NCBI GenBank assembly: GCA_900554275.1 | Contig: USGS01000007.1 | Coordinates: 1-41,474, forward strand | Length of the DNA: 41,474 nt | Reading direction: 5' to 3' | Origin: an uncultured Eubacteriales bacterium | Lineage (GTDB): Bacteria > Bacillota > Clostridia > Oscillospirales > Oscillospiraceae | In this document: one piece after another, positions 1 through 8,532 of the stretch | How positions within the stretch are numbered: the first letter of the stretch is position 1 | Layout: each line of letters starts with the position of its first letter | Translations under genes and position numbers: made by a program | Notes under the pieces: generated by a model | Seen by the model: the letters and a program-made list of their open reading frames with translations, nothing else | Told to the model about the DNA's origin: nothing | Database searches by the model: none

Positions 1-1650
1 AATGAAGTGGGCTATGTCCTGGTGGGCGATGACCGGCTCAAGGGCGAGGTCATCCGCGTCAACGGCGACACGGCCAGTATACAGATCTATGAGATGACCA
101 ACGGCATCCAGGTGGGCGACAAGGTGGAGCTGTCCAGCGAGCTGATGAGCGTGGAGCTGGGGCCGGGCCTGCTGACCCAGGTGTTCGACGGCCTGCAGAA
201 CCCCCTGCCGGATCTGGCGAAGAAGTGCGGCTTCTTCCTGGAGCGCGGCGTGTATCTCGATCCTATTCCCAACAGGGACTGGGAGTTTACCCCCCTGGTG
301 CAGCCCGGTGACCGGGTCACCGCAGGCGACGCGGTGGGCAGCGTGCCGGAGGGGCTGTTCACCCACCTGATCATGGTGCCCTTCGGTGTGAAGGGCGAGT
401 GGAAGGTGAAATCCGTCCGGGAAAAGGGCGTATACAGCGTCCGGGACACCGTGGCGGTGATCGAAAACGAAAACGGCGAGGAGAAGGAGCTGACCATGGT
501 GTTCTCCTGGCCTGTAAAGCAGCCCATCCGCTGCTATGAGGAGCGTCTGCGCCCCGACGAGACGCTGGTGACCCAGCTGCGCTGCGTGGACACGTTCCTG
601 CCGGTGGCCAAGGGCGGCACGTTCTGCGTGCCCGGCCCGTTCGGTGCGGGCAAGACGGTTCTGCAGCACATGGAGGCCAAAAACGCCGACGTGGACATCG
701 TTATCGTGGCCGCCTGCGGCGAACGCGCCGGCGAGGTGGTGGAGGTACTGACGGAGTTCCCGGAGCTGATCGACCCCCGCACGGGCCGCTCCCTGATGGA
801 GCGCACCATCATCATCTGCAACACGTCCTCCATGCCGGTGGCCGCCCGCGAGGCGTCGGTCTACACCGCCGTGACCATGGCAGAATACTACCGGCAGATG
901 GGGCTGGACGTACTGCTGCTGGCGGACTCCACCAGCCGCTGGGCGCAGGCTATGCGCGAGATGAGCGGACGGTTGGAGGAGATCCCCGGTGAGGAGGCGT
1001 TCCCCGCCTATCTGGAGTCCGTCATTGCTTCGTTCTACGAGCGGGCCGGCAAGGTCCGGCTGAAAAACGGCAAGGTGGCCTCCGTCACCATCGGCGGCAC
1101 GGTCTCCCCTGCCGGCGGCAACTTTGAAGAGCCGGTGACCCAGGCCACGCTGAAGGTGGTGGGTGCGTTCCACGGTCTGTCCCGCGAGCGCTCTGACGCC
1201 CGCAAATATCCGGCCATCCACCCCATCGACTCCTGGTCCAAGTATCAGGGTGTGGTGGATATGGAACGGGTGGAGCAGGCACGGGCCATCCTGAAGCGCA
1301 GCAATGAGATCAACCAAATGATGAAGGTCATCGGTGAGGAGGGTACCTCCGCCGAGGACTACATCGTGTACCAAAAGGGCGAGCTGCTGGACGCGGTGTA
1401 CCTGCAGCAGAACTCCTTCGATCCCATCGATGCTGCCTGCGACCCCGCGCGGCAGATCCACGAGTTCAACGTGCTCTACGATGTACTGACCCGGGACTTC
1501 GCGCTCAGTGATAAGAAGGATATTCGCGCCTTTTTCAACCAGGTCCGGCAGGAATTCCTGGATTGGCATGGCACTGTGTTCCAAACGCCGGAGTTTGAGG
1601 CCCAGGAGCAGAAGCTCAAGGACCTCTACATGAGCCGCGCGGCGGTGTGA
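1..1650 (+). CDS. atpA: V-type ATP synthase subunit A, 5' end cut by window edge
   Basis: This is the catalytic subunit of the cytosolic V1 head, which hydrolyses or makes ATP in alternation with subunit B. The reading frame is open to base 1, and the family normally has about 20 more residues before this point, so the true start lies upstream; the GTG at 7 is internal. The Walker A motif GPFGAGKT lies near nt 634-657. It is followed by the conserved ACGERAGE, the ADSTSRWA stretch and the GGNFEEPVTQ region. The P-loop form FGAGKTVLQ, instead of the commoner FGSGKTVTQ, resembles the chlamydial and spirochaetal V-ATPase branch as I remember it. The stop is 13 bases before atpB. Gene identity is certain; only the N-terminus is missing. 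Confidence 0.97.
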   Translation, partial: NEVGYVLVGDDRLKGEVIRVNGDTASIQIYEMTNGIQVGDKVELSSELMSVELGPGLLTQVFDGLQNPLPDLAKKCGFFLERGVYLDPIPNRDWEFTPLVQPGDRVTAGDAVGSVPEGLFTHLIMVPFGVKGEWKVKSVREKGVYSVRDTVAVIENENGEEKELTMVFSWPVKQPIRCYEERLRPDETLVTQLRCVDTFLPVAKGGTFCVPGPFGAGKTVLQHMEAKNADVDIVIVAACGERAGEVVEVLTEFPELIDPRTGRSLMERTIIICNTSSMPVAAREASVYTAVTMAEYYRQMGLDVLLLADSTSRWAQAMREMSGRLEEIPGEEAFPAYLESVIASFYERAGKVRLKNGKVASVTIGGTVSPAGGNFEEPVTQATLKVVGAFHGLSRERSDARKYPAIHPIDSWSKYQGVVDMERVEQARAILKRSNEINQMMKVIGEEGTSAEDYIVYQKGELLDAVYLQQNSFDPIDAACDPARQIHEFNVLYDVLTRDFALSDKKDIRAFFNQVRQEFLDWHGTVFQTPEFEAQEQKLKDLYMSRAAV

Positions 1651-1663
1651 GAGGGGTGTTACG

Positions 1664-2959
1664 ATGCAGAAAGTTTACACGAAAATCGAATCTATCGTGG
1701 GCAACGTGGTGACCGTCCGGGCCAGCGGCGTCCGCAGCGGCGATCTGGCGCTGGTGGGCGAGAGCTACGCCAACGTTATCAAGCTGGACAAGGATCTGGT
1801 GACGCTGCAGGTGTTCAGCGGCACGCAGGGCGTCAGCACCACCGACCCGGTACGGTTTTTGGGCCGCCCCATGATGGTGTCCTTCTCCGATCACCTGCTG
1901 GGCCGCATCTTCAACGGCACGGGCGTGCCCCGGGACAACGGCCCGGCCCTGACGGAGAACATGATCCCCATCGGCGGGCCGTCCGTGAACCCGTCCAGGC
2001 GTATCGTCCCCAACAAGATGATCCGCACCGGCATCCCCATGATCGACGTGTTCAACACACTGGTGGAGAGCCAGAAGCTGCCTATCTTCTCCGTGTCCGG
2101 CGAGCCCTATAACCAGCTGCTGTCCCGCATCGCCATGCAGGCGCAGGTGGACGTGATCGTGCTGGGCGGCATGGGCCTGAAGCACGACGACTATCTGTTC
2201 TTCCGGGACACGCTGGAAAAGAGCGGCGCGATGGGCCGCACGGTGATGTTCATCCACACCGCCTCCGACCCCACCGTGGAATGCACCCTTGTGCCGGATA
2301 TGGCGCTGGCTGTGGCGGAGCAGTTCGCCCTGGCCGGAAAACGGGTGCTGGTGCTGCTGACGGACATGACCAACTACGCCGACGCACAGAAGGAAATGGC
2401 CATCACTATGGAGCAGGTGCCCTCCAACCGTGGCTATCCGGGCGATCTGTACAGCTGTCTGGCGGCGCGGTATGAGAAGGCCGTGGACTTTGAGGGCGCG
2501 GGGTCGATCACCATTTTGGGCGTGACCACCATGCCCGGCGATGACGTGACCCACCCTGTCCCCGACAACACGGGCTATATCACCGAGGGCCAGTATTATC
2601 TGAAAAACGGCCACATCGAGCCGTTCGGCTCGCTGTCCCGCCTGAAGCAGAACGTGAACGGCAAGACACGCAGCGACCATCGGGCGCTGATGGACGGTAT
2701 GATCCGGCTTTACAGCGCGTACAGGGAGAGCTTGGAGAAGAAATCCATGGGCTTCATGATGTCCGAGTGGGACGAGAAGCTGCTGAAATACGGCCACCTG
2801 TTTGAGACGAAGCTGATGGATCTGCGCGTGAATATCCCGCTGGAGGAGGCGCTGGATCTGGGCTGGGAGATCCTGGCCGAGTGCTTTGAGCCCAACGAGA
2901 CGGGCCTGAAGACCAGTCTCATCCAGGAGAGATGGCCCAAGCGCGACGCCGTGGAATGA
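1664..2959 (+). CDS. atpB: V-type ATP synthase subunit B
   Basis: This is the non-catalytic nucleotide-binding subunit of the V1 hexamer (431 aa, normal for the family). It has the B-type replacement of the P-loop (PIFSVSGEPYNQL), the LTDMTNYADA stretch, and PSNRGYPGDLYS, which contributes the arginine at the A/B interface in this family. A GAGAGGGG ribosome site precedes the ATG at 1664. It sits 13 bases after atpA and 10 bases before atpD, so it is co-transcribed with them. The sequence again looks closer to the chlamydial/spirochaetal branch than to the Enterococcus type; that comparison is from memory. Confidence 0.97.
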   Translation: MQKVYTKIESIVGNVVTVRASGVRSGDLALVGESYANVIKLDKDLVTLQVFSGTQGVSTTDPVRFLGRPMMVSFSDHLLGRIFNGTGVPRDNGPALTENMIPIGGPSVNPSRRIVPNKMIRTGIPMIDVFNTLVESQKLPIFSVSGEPYNQLLSRIAMQAQVDVIVLGGMGLKHDDYLFFRDTLEKSGAMGRTVMFIHTASDPTVECTLVPDMALAVAEQFALAGKRVLVLLTDMTNYADAQKEMAITMEQVPSNRGYPGDLYSCLAARYEKAVDFEGAGSITILGVTTMPGDDVTHPVPDNTGYITEGQYYLKNGHIEPFGSLSRLKQNVNGKTRSDHRALMDGMIRLYSAYRESLEKKSMGFMMSEWDEKLLKYGHLFETKLMDLRVNIPLEEALDLGWEILAECFEPNETGLKTSLIQERWPKRDAVE

Positions 2960-2969
2960 GGGTGCGCCT

Positions 2970-3584
2970 ATGGCTGTCAAACTTACGAAAAACGAACTGA
3001 AGGTGCAGAAGGACCGCCTGAAGCAGTTTCAGCGCTACCTGCCCACCTTGCAGCTGAAAAAGCAGCAGCTGCAGGCCGTTGTCATGCAGGTGACGGCGCA
3101 GCTGGAGCAGGTGGAGCAGCAGCGCCGGGCCGCTGTGGCCGGTTTGGATGACTGGGTGGCGGTCTTTGCGGAAAACGACAGCTTCCCTGCGGACAGACGG
3201 CTGGAAGCACTCATCCGTCCGCACAGTGTGGTGTGCGGGCAGGAGAACATCGCCGGCGTCACCGTACCGGTGTTCCAGGAGCTGACATTTGAGGATATTT
3301 GCTACGATGTAGCGGACTATCCCCTGTGGGTGGACACGGCGGCGGTACGGCTGCGGGAGATCGCGGCGCTGGACGCCATGGCCAAGACGCTGCGGCGTCG
3401 AGTGGAGCTGCTGGAGCAGGAGCTGCGCTCCACGGCCCAGCGGGTAAATCTGTTCGAGAAGGTGAAGATCCCCGAGGCCAAGGAGAACATCCGGGTCATC
3501 GGCATCTACCTGGGCGATCAGCAGACCTCCGCCGTGGTGCGGGGCAAGATCGCCAAGAAGAAGCTGCAGGAGGTGGGCCGATGA
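2970..3584 (+). CDS. atpD: V-type ATP synthase subunit D
   Basis: This is the central rotor shaft of the V1 sector, which transmits rotation between the AB hexamer and the membrane ring. At 204 aa it matches the family. It begins with the typical basic opening (KLTKNELKVQKDRLKQF) and is strongly helical at both ends with a less helical middle, as expected for an antiparallel coiled-coil shaft. GAGGGTG serves as ribosome site. Its stop overlaps the atpI start in an ATGA, so translation of the two is probably coupled. Confidence 0.93.
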   Translation: MAVKLTKNELKVQKDRLKQFQRYLPTLQLKKQQLQAVVMQVTAQLEQVEQQRRAAVAGLDDWVAVFAENDSFPADRRLEALIRPHSVVCGQENIAGVTVPVFQELTFEDICYDVADYPLWVDTAAVRLREIAALDAMAKTLRRRVELLEQELRSTAQRVNLFEKVKIPEAKENIRVIGIYLGDQQTSAVVRGKIAKKKLQEVGR

Positions 3585-5407
3585 TTGAGAAAATGAAGGT
3601 GGTCCACATCGTGACCACTGCCTCGGAAAAGGCCGCCCTGCTGGACCGGCTGCGGGAGCTGGGCGTTATCCACTTCGCGGAAAAGGCCGACGCCGATCAG
3701 CGGTATTCGGAGCGCTTCGCGGCGCTGGCTAAGGCGGCGGCGGTGTTGCAGGAGTATCCCCACGGGGAACAGGAAACGGCGGTGCTGTCCGACGGCGAAT
3801 TTGAGACGTTCTTCCAGGAGCTGAACGAATGCATCGGCCGCAGGAAAGCCCTGCAGGAGCAGCAGACCGCCGCCCACGCCGCCGCGGAAAAGCTGGCGGA
3901 ATGGGGGCGCTTCTCCCCCGCCGAGCTGCGGTCGCTGCGGCAGAGCGGCTGGGATGTTCACATCTACCGCACGGACAAGAAGACTGTGGCGGCGCTGGAG
4001 AGCGATCCGGATGTAAGGTTCGTCCGACTGTCGCCGGTGGGCAAGATGCCCACGCTGGCCACGTTCGCTCCCCTGCCTGCCGCGTACTCCGCCACAGAGT
4101 TCCCCATCCCGGAAAAGGGGCTGGACGAGCTGGAGCAGGAGCAGCAAAGCTGCGCTGACGGGCTGCGGGAATGTGAGGCATTCCTGACGAACGCGGCCGG
4201 ACACCTGCCCAGCATACAGGCGCAGCTGCTGAAAACACAGAACGATGCGGAATATTCCGCCGTGAGCAATACCTCCCAAAGCCAGGACGGGCTGGTGTGG
4301 CTGTCCGGCTATCTTCCGGCCAGCGAGACGGAGGGCTTTAAGAGAGCCGCCGCCCAGGCCCACTGGGCGTGGGCCATGGACGATCCCGCCGGGGACGACG
4401 AGAAGGTGCCCACCAAGGTGAAGTACAACAAGGTCACAAAGCTGATGATCCCGGTGTTTGACATTTTGGGTACAGTGCCCGGTTATCGGGAGTACGATAT
4501 CTCCTTTTGGTTTTTGGGCTTCTTCACCCTGTTCTTTGCCATGATCATTGGCGACGCGGGATACGGATGTCTGTTCCTGCTGGCGGCGCTGGTGATGACG
4601 CTGAAGGGCAAGGGCTCGTCCAGCGCCGTACAGCTGCTGTGGGTACTGTCCGCCGCCACGGTGATATGGGGCGCGCTGACCGGCACATGGTTCGGCCTTG
4701 AGCAGGCTATGGATGTGCCGCTGCTGAAGGCATTAGTCATTCCCACCTTTGCCAACTACCCGGAGTACTTTCATGTGGCCACCACCACCCAGCAGAACAC
4801 CATCATGAAATTCTGCTTTATTTTGGGCACGGTGCAGCTGTCTCTGGCCTGCGTCATGAATATACGGCGCAAACTGAAGGAGAAGGACCTGAGCTGGGTA
4901 TCCGATCTGGGCTGGCTGGCCGCCATCGACGCGCTGTACTTCGTGGTGCTGTATTTGGTCATCGGCCAGCAGGTGAACCTGATTCCTGTGGCCTGCGTGG
5001 TCATTGCCGGATTTTTGCTGGTGGTGTGCTTTGGCGGTATGTCGCCGGACAAGACATTTGCCCAGGGTCTGAAAGCGGGCTTGGGCAATGCCTTCACGGT
5101 GTTCCTGAACACCATCAGCGCCTTCGGCAACATCATGAGCTACATCCGGCTGTTTGCCGTTGGCATGGCATCGCTGGCCATTGCCCAAAGCTTCAATGAC
5201 ATGGCCTTCAGCCTGAAAGGGCCGCTGGTGGTGGCCGCCGTGCTGGTGCTGCTCATCGGTCACGGGCTGAATGTCGTCATGGGCCTGCTGTCTGTGGTGG
5301 TACACGGCGTTCGGTTGAACCTGTTGGAATTCTCCGGCCAGTTGGGTATGGAATGGGCCGGTATCGCTTATGACCCCTTCAAAAAACGCGACAAGATCAA
5401 AAAATAA
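3581..5407 (+). CDS. atpI: V-type ATP synthase subunit I (membrane stator)
   Basis: This is the large membrane subunit holding the ion half-channels and the stator stalk attachment (a-subunit homologue), 608 aa. The N-terminal half (to about residue 285) is cytosolic and helical. The C-terminal half has about seven hydrophobic segments, including the conserved FFTLFFAMIIGDAGYG near residue 315 and NIMSYIRLFAVGMA near residue 518; the arginine in the latter is expected to face the ion-binding glutamates of the K ring. The frame stays open upstream to 3299, but the ATG at 3581 matches the family start (MIEKMKVVHIVT) and overlaps the atpD stop. The gene order A-B-D-I-K differs from the I-K-E-C-F-A-B-D order common in clostridia. 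Confidence 0.94.
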   Translation: MIEKMKVVHIVTTASEKAALLDRLRELGVIHFAEKADADQRYSERFAALAKAAAVLQEYPHGEQETAVLSDGEFETFFQELNECIGRRKALQEQQTAAHAAAEKLAEWGRFSPAELRSLRQSGWDVHIYRTDKKTVAALESDPDVRFVRLSPVGKMPTLATFAPLPAAYSATEFPIPEKGLDELEQEQQSCADGLRECEAFLTNAAGHLPSIQAQLLKTQNDAEYSAVSNTSQSQDGLVWLSGYLPASETEGFKRAAAQAHWAWAMDDPAGDDEKVPTKVKYNKVTKLMIPVFDILGTVPGYREYDISFWFLGFFTLFFAMIIGDAGYGCLFLLAALVMTLKGKGSSSAVQLLWVLSAATVIWGALTGTWFGLEQAMDVPLLKALVIPTFANYPEYFHVATTTQQNTIMKFCFILGTVQLSLACVMNIRRKLKEKDLSWVSDLGWLAAIDALYFVVLYLVIGQQVNLIPVACVVIAGFLLVVCFGGMSPDKTFAQGLKAGLGNAFTVFLNTISAFGNIMSYIRLFAVGMASLAIAQSFNDMAFSLKGPLVVAAVLVLLIGHGLNVVMGLLSVVVHGVRLNLLEFSGQLGMEWAGIAYDPFKKRDKIKK

Positions 5408-5425
5408 ACGGATAGGAGAACAATT

Positions 5426-5860
5426 ATGAGTATTGCATTTATTGGTATGGCGTGCGCCCTGGGTCTGTCCGCCATGGGTTCTGCATTCGGTTCCGGCTTT
5501 GCCGCTCAGGCCTCCGTGGGTGCGTGGAAGAAATGCTACGCCAACGGTAAGCCCGCTCCCTTTATCATGGTAGCCTTTTCCGGCGCACCGCTGACCCAGA
5601 CCATCTACGGCTTCCTGCTGATGAACTTCATCCGCAGCGCTGTGGAGGGCGGCTGTGACGCTATGCTGGCCATGTTCACCGGCATCTTCGCCGGCCTGGC
5701 CATCGGCCTCAGTGCTTTCTTCCAGGGCAAGGTGGCGGCGGCTTCCGCCGACGCACTGGGCGAGACCGGCAAGGGCACGGCCAACTACTTCATCGTCATC
5801 GGCATTATCGAGACGGTGGCTCTGTTCACCCTGGTGTTCAGTTTGCTGCTGCTGCAATAA
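5426..5860 (+). CDS. atpK: V-type ATP synthase subunit K (rotor ring), Na+-type residues
   Basis: This is the membrane rotor-ring subunit (144 aa), a fused double hairpin with four transmembrane helices. Aligned by eye to Enterococcus hirae NtpK, the sodium ligands T64, Q65, Q110 and E139 correspond to T57 and Q58 (in APLTQTIYGF), Q100 (FFQGKVAAA) and E129 (IIETVALF). Only the second hairpin keeps the ion-carrying glutamate, as in V-type rings. The ligand set suggests Na+ coupling; this is inference from the alignment. GGAGAA precedes the ATG. A strong hairpin terminator follows, so this is the last gene of the operon. Confidence 0.95.
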   Translation: MSIAFIGMACALGLSAMGSAFGSGFAAQASVGAWKKCYANGKPAPFIMVAFSGAPLTQTIYGFLLMNFIRSAVEGGCDAMLAMFTGIFAGLAIGLSAFFQGKVAAASADALGETGKGTANYFIVIGIIETVALFTLVFSLLLLQ

Positions 5861-5874
5861 GACGCACGACGCAT

Positions 5875-5912
5875 AAAAGAGGAACGGCACACCGGTGTGC
5901 CGTTCCTCTTTT
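5875..5912. terminator. Bidirectional terminator between atpK and the 2-oxoacid oxidoreductase operon
   Basis: A perfect 38-nt palindrome with A-rich and T-rich ends lies between two convergent operons: atpK ends at 5860 and the gamma subunit gene ends at 5921. Read in either direction it gives a GC-rich hairpin followed by a T run, so it can stop transcripts from both sides. Confidence 0.92.
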
Positions 5913-5920
5913 TTCTATTC

Positions 5921-6466
5921 TTACCGGGCTTCCCTGCCGATCTTCAGTCCAGCCTCGTAGGCCTGCTTATTCAGGGGCAGGAGCTTGGGCTTTTTGCCCA
6001 GCTTATGCTCAATGGTCCGCCACACCACATCCTCGGGGACGACCTGGGTATAGCCCACGTATGCACCCAGCATGATAATATTCAACACCTTAGCGCTGCC
6101 CATTTCCAGCGCCATTTCGGTGACGGGGACCTTGACCACCTTTATGTCATCCCGGGGGACGGCGCTGGTGACGATGGAGCTGTTGATAAACAGCGTGCCG
6201 CCGGGGACGAGCTTATAGAGGAATTTCGCAAGACTGGGGTCGTTCATAACGATGAGATCATCCATGTGATCCCCCAGGGGCGCGCCGATGTCGTCGTCGG
6301 AGATGACCACGTAGCAGTTGGCGGTGCCGCCCCGCTGCTCCGCGCCGTAGGAGGGGAAGAAGGTCACGTTCTTGTCGGTGCTGTCGCAGGTGGCCTCCGC
6401 CAGGAATTTGCCCAGGGTCATGACACCCTGTCCGCCGAAGCCGGCGACCATGAGATTTCTTTCCAT
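5921..6466 (-). CDS. 2-oxoacid:ferredoxin oxidoreductase, gamma subunit
   Basis: This is the gamma subunit (181 aa) of a ferredoxin-linked 2-oxoacid oxidoreductase, the family that oxidatively decarboxylates 2-oxoacids to acyl-CoA. It opens with the family signature VAGFGGQGVMTLGK and has YGAEQRGGTA near residue 40, both typical of POR/KOR gamma domains. It is the last gene of the operon, starts 2 bases after the beta subunit stop (TAACGATG), and ends in a shared terminator. The substrate cannot be read from this subunit; the alpha subunit and butyrate kinase suggest a branched-chain 2-oxoacid or 2-oxoglutarate. Confidence 0.93.
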   Translation of the reverse strand: MERNLMVAGFGGQGVMTLGKFLAEATCDSTDKNVTFFPSYGAEQRGGTANCYVVISDDDIGAPLGDHMDDLIVMNDPSLAKFLYKLVPGGTLFINSSIVTSAVPRDDIKVVKVPVTEMALEMGSAKVLNIIMLGAYVGYTQVVPEDVVWRTIEHKLGKKPKLLPLNKQAYEAGLKIGREAR

Positions 6467-6468
6467 CG

Positions 6469-7224
6469 TTACGCCTCCTCCCTGCTCTTATCGCGGATAA
6501 CGCCCAAGGGAAACTCCCGGAGCATCTTCTCCTCCAGAAAGTCCAGGGCCTCCAGCGGCTCAAGACCCCAGTTGGTGGGGCAGCTGGTGACGATCTCCAC
6601 CAGGGAGAAGCCCTTGCCGTCCAGCTGGTTCTGGAAGGCCTTGCGGATGGCCGCCTTGGTCTTTGCCACGTTGGCGGGGGTGTTGCAGCTGGTACGCTCC
6701 AGATAGTAGGGCGCGGTGAGCTGGTTCAGGATCTCGCATACGTGCATGGGGTAGCCGTGCTCCTTCGGGTCGCGACCCTGGGGCGCGGTGGTGGCCTTCA
6801 TGCCCACCAGCGTGGTGGGGGCTAACTGGCCGCCGGTCATGCCGTAGATGCCGTTGTTGACGAAGATGACGGAGAAATTCTCGCCCCGGTTGGCTGCGGA
6901 CATCGTCTCGGCAAGGCCGATGGAGGCCAGGTCTCCGTCGCCCTGATAGGTGAACACCAGCTTGTCGGGCTCGGCGCGCTTTACGCCGGTGGCCACGGCG
7001 CAGGCCCGGCCGTGGGGACTGGTGGTGCAGTCGTAGGTGACATACTCCATGGCAAGGCCGCAGCAGCCGACGCCGTGGACGGTGATGGTCTTTTCCAGCA
7101 TACCCAGCTCCTCCAGCACCTCGCCGATGAGCTTGAAGATGGTGCCGTGCATACAGCCGGGGCAGAAGCCCGCCACCATGTCGTCCCGGATGCCCTTCGT
7201 TCTCCCGTATAGCTTCTCCATCAT
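6469..7224 (-). CDS. 2-oxoacid:ferredoxin oxidoreductase, beta subunit (TPP-binding)
   Basis: The beta subunit (251 aa) binds thiamine diphosphate and a proximal [4Fe-4S] cluster. The TPP motif is visible as GDGDLASIG followed by FVNNGIYGMTGG. Candidate cluster cysteines are in FCPGCMHG near the N-terminus and in GVGCCGL and TSCNTP further on. Length fits the four-subunit enzymes. Its start overlaps the alpha subunit stop (ATGA), giving translational coupling and matched amounts. The family includes 2-oxoglutarate, 2-oxoisovalerate and pyruvate enzymes; this one most resembles VOR/KOR in layout. Confidence 0.95.
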   Translation of the reverse strand: MMEKLYGRTKGIRDDMVAGFCPGCMHGTIFKLIGEVLEELGMLEKTITVHGVGCCGLAMEYVTYDCTTSPHGRACAVATGVKRAEPDKLVFTYQGDGDLASIGLAETMSAANRGENFSVIFVNNGIYGMTGGQLAPTTLVGMKATTAPQGRDPKEHGYPMHVCEILNQLTAPYYLERTSCNTPANVAKTKAAIRKAFQNQLDGKGFSLVEIVTSCPTNWGLEPLEALDFLEEKMLREFPLGVIRDKSREEA

Positions 7225-8297
7225 GCACCCTCCTTGTCCAGAATGGCCTTTGCCGCCGCCACCACGCGCTCACGGCTCATGATCTCGCCGCCGCTGCGCA
7301 GGCAGGTGTGGATGGGGCAGCGATCCTTCACCGCCAGCGTCACATCCAGCACCAGCTGGGCGGGAATGGACATCTCCACATCCAGCACCGCCTTCACCCG
7401 GCTGTAATCCAGCTTGTTGAAGCTGGCGTAGGGCCACGGGCTGACGGTCTTGGGCCGGATCAGCCCCGCCTTATAGCCCTGTGCGCGGAGGGTGCGGACA
7501 GCGGACTTGGCGATACGGCCGCACACGCCGTAGGCGGCGATGATCAGCTCCGCGTCGTCGGCCATGAACTCCTCCACCTGCACGTCCTTTTCCCAGGTGT
7601 CGTACAGGGCGGCGTTGCGCTTGCAGCGCTCCTCCTGCCCCGACCAGCCGCCGGGGAGGATCAGGGACTTCTGATCGGCGCTGTGTCCCACCAGCGCCCA
7701 GTCGCGCAGCTCATCCTTCAGGCGCTTCACCTCTTCGTCGGAGCGCATCTCCGGCAGCACCACCGGCTCCATGATGGTACCCAGCACGCCGTCGGCCAGG
7801 ATCAGCACCGGGTTGCGGTCACGCTGGGCATAGTCGAAGGCGGCATAGGTCATGTCCACCGCCTCCTGCACCGTGGCGGGGGCAAAGACCATCATGCGGA
7901 AGCCGCCGTTGCCGCTGGCGCGGGTAGCCTGCAAATAGTCCTGCTGGGCGGGCTGGATAGCACCGATGCCGGGGCCGCCACGCTGCACATTGCAGTACAC
8001 CATGGGGATACGGGCGCTGGCGCAGAAGCTGATGCCCTCGCTCTTGAGGCTGATGCCGCAGGAGCTGGAGCTGGTCATGGCACGGGTGCCGGTCTGGGCA
8101 GCGCCGTAGACCATGTTGACGGAGGCCACCTCGCTCTCGCCCTGCACAAACACGCCGCCTACCTCCGGCATACGGCGGGCGAAATACTCCGGGATCTCGT
8201 TCTGTGGGGTGATGGGATAGCCGGCGAAGAACCGGCAGCCGGAGCGTACCGCGGCCTCGGCGATGGCCTCCGTGCCTTTCATGAATACTCTTGCCAT
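7221..8297 (-). CDS. vorB: 2-oxoacid:ferredoxin oxidoreductase, alpha subunit (VorB-like)
   Basis: The alpha subunit (358 aa) carries the pyrimidine-binding and core domains of the enzyme. It starts with the family pattern FMKGTEAIAEAAVRSGC, then the conserved FAGYPITPQNE, and has SSSCGISLKSEGI near residue 77-90, typical of VorB/KorA. It is encoded between the small ferredoxin subunit and beta, the usual delta-alpha-beta-gamma set. A clear AAGGAGG lies before the ATG. VorB oxidises 3-methyl-2-oxobutanoate (from valine) to isobutyryl-CoA. I favour that or a broad branched-chain range because butyrate kinase is in the same operon, but 2-oxoglutarate cannot be excluded. Confidence 0.92.
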   Translation of the reverse strand: MARVFMKGTEAIAEAAVRSGCRFFAGYPITPQNEIPEYFARRMPEVGGVFVQGESEVASVNMVYGAAQTGTRAMTSSSSCGISLKSEGISFCASARIPMVYCNVQRGGPGIGAIQPAQQDYLQATRASGNGGFRMMVFAPATVQEAVDMTYAAFDYAQRDRNPVLILADGVLGTIMEPVVLPEMRSDEEVKRLKDELRDWALVGHSADQKSLILPGGWSGQEERCKRNAALYDTWEKDVQVEEFMADDAELIIAAYGVCGRIAKSAVRTLRAQGYKAGLIRPKTVSPWPYASFNKLDYSRVKAVLDVEMSIPAQLVLDVTLAVKDRCPIHTCLRSGGEIMSRERVVAAAKAILDKEGA

Positions 8298-8309
8298 GTG
8301 CTCTCCTCC

Positions 8310-8513
8310 TTACTTATAGACTTCGATGGCGGCGTCGGGACATATACGTCCGCAGATGGCGCAGCCGATGCAGTTCTCAGGGTGTGCGGCCACCACGAAG
8401 GGGTAGCCCTTGGAGTTCACATCGTGTCCCACGGCCAGCACGCCCTTGGGACAGAATTTTACGCAGTAGCCGCAGCTTTTGCAGCTCTCCGCGCGGATGG
8501 TGACTTGCGGCAT
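8310..8513 (-). CDS. 2x[4Fe-4S] ferredoxin, delta subunit of the oxidoreductase
   Basis: This 67-aa protein carries two classical cluster motifs, CKSCGYCVKFCP and CIGCAICGRICP, so it should bind two [4Fe-4S] clusters. It passes electrons from the TPP site to soluble ferredoxin and is the delta subunit in four-subunit VOR/KOR enzymes. GAGGAGGAAA precedes the start. It lies 12 bases before the alpha subunit and 19 bases after the P-loop ATPase. Confidence 0.95.
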   Translation of the reverse strand: MPQVTIRAESCKSCGYCVKFCPKGVLAVGHDVNSKGYPFVVAAHPENCIGCAICGRICPDAAIEVYK

Positions 8514-8532
8514 AGTGTTTCCTCCTCGTTAT

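Noticed and set aside
3299..3580. N-terminal extension of AtpI into the atpD region
   Set aside because: The extension overlaps atpD in another frame and has no resemblance to subunit I; the ATG at 3581 fits the family and the ATGA overlap.
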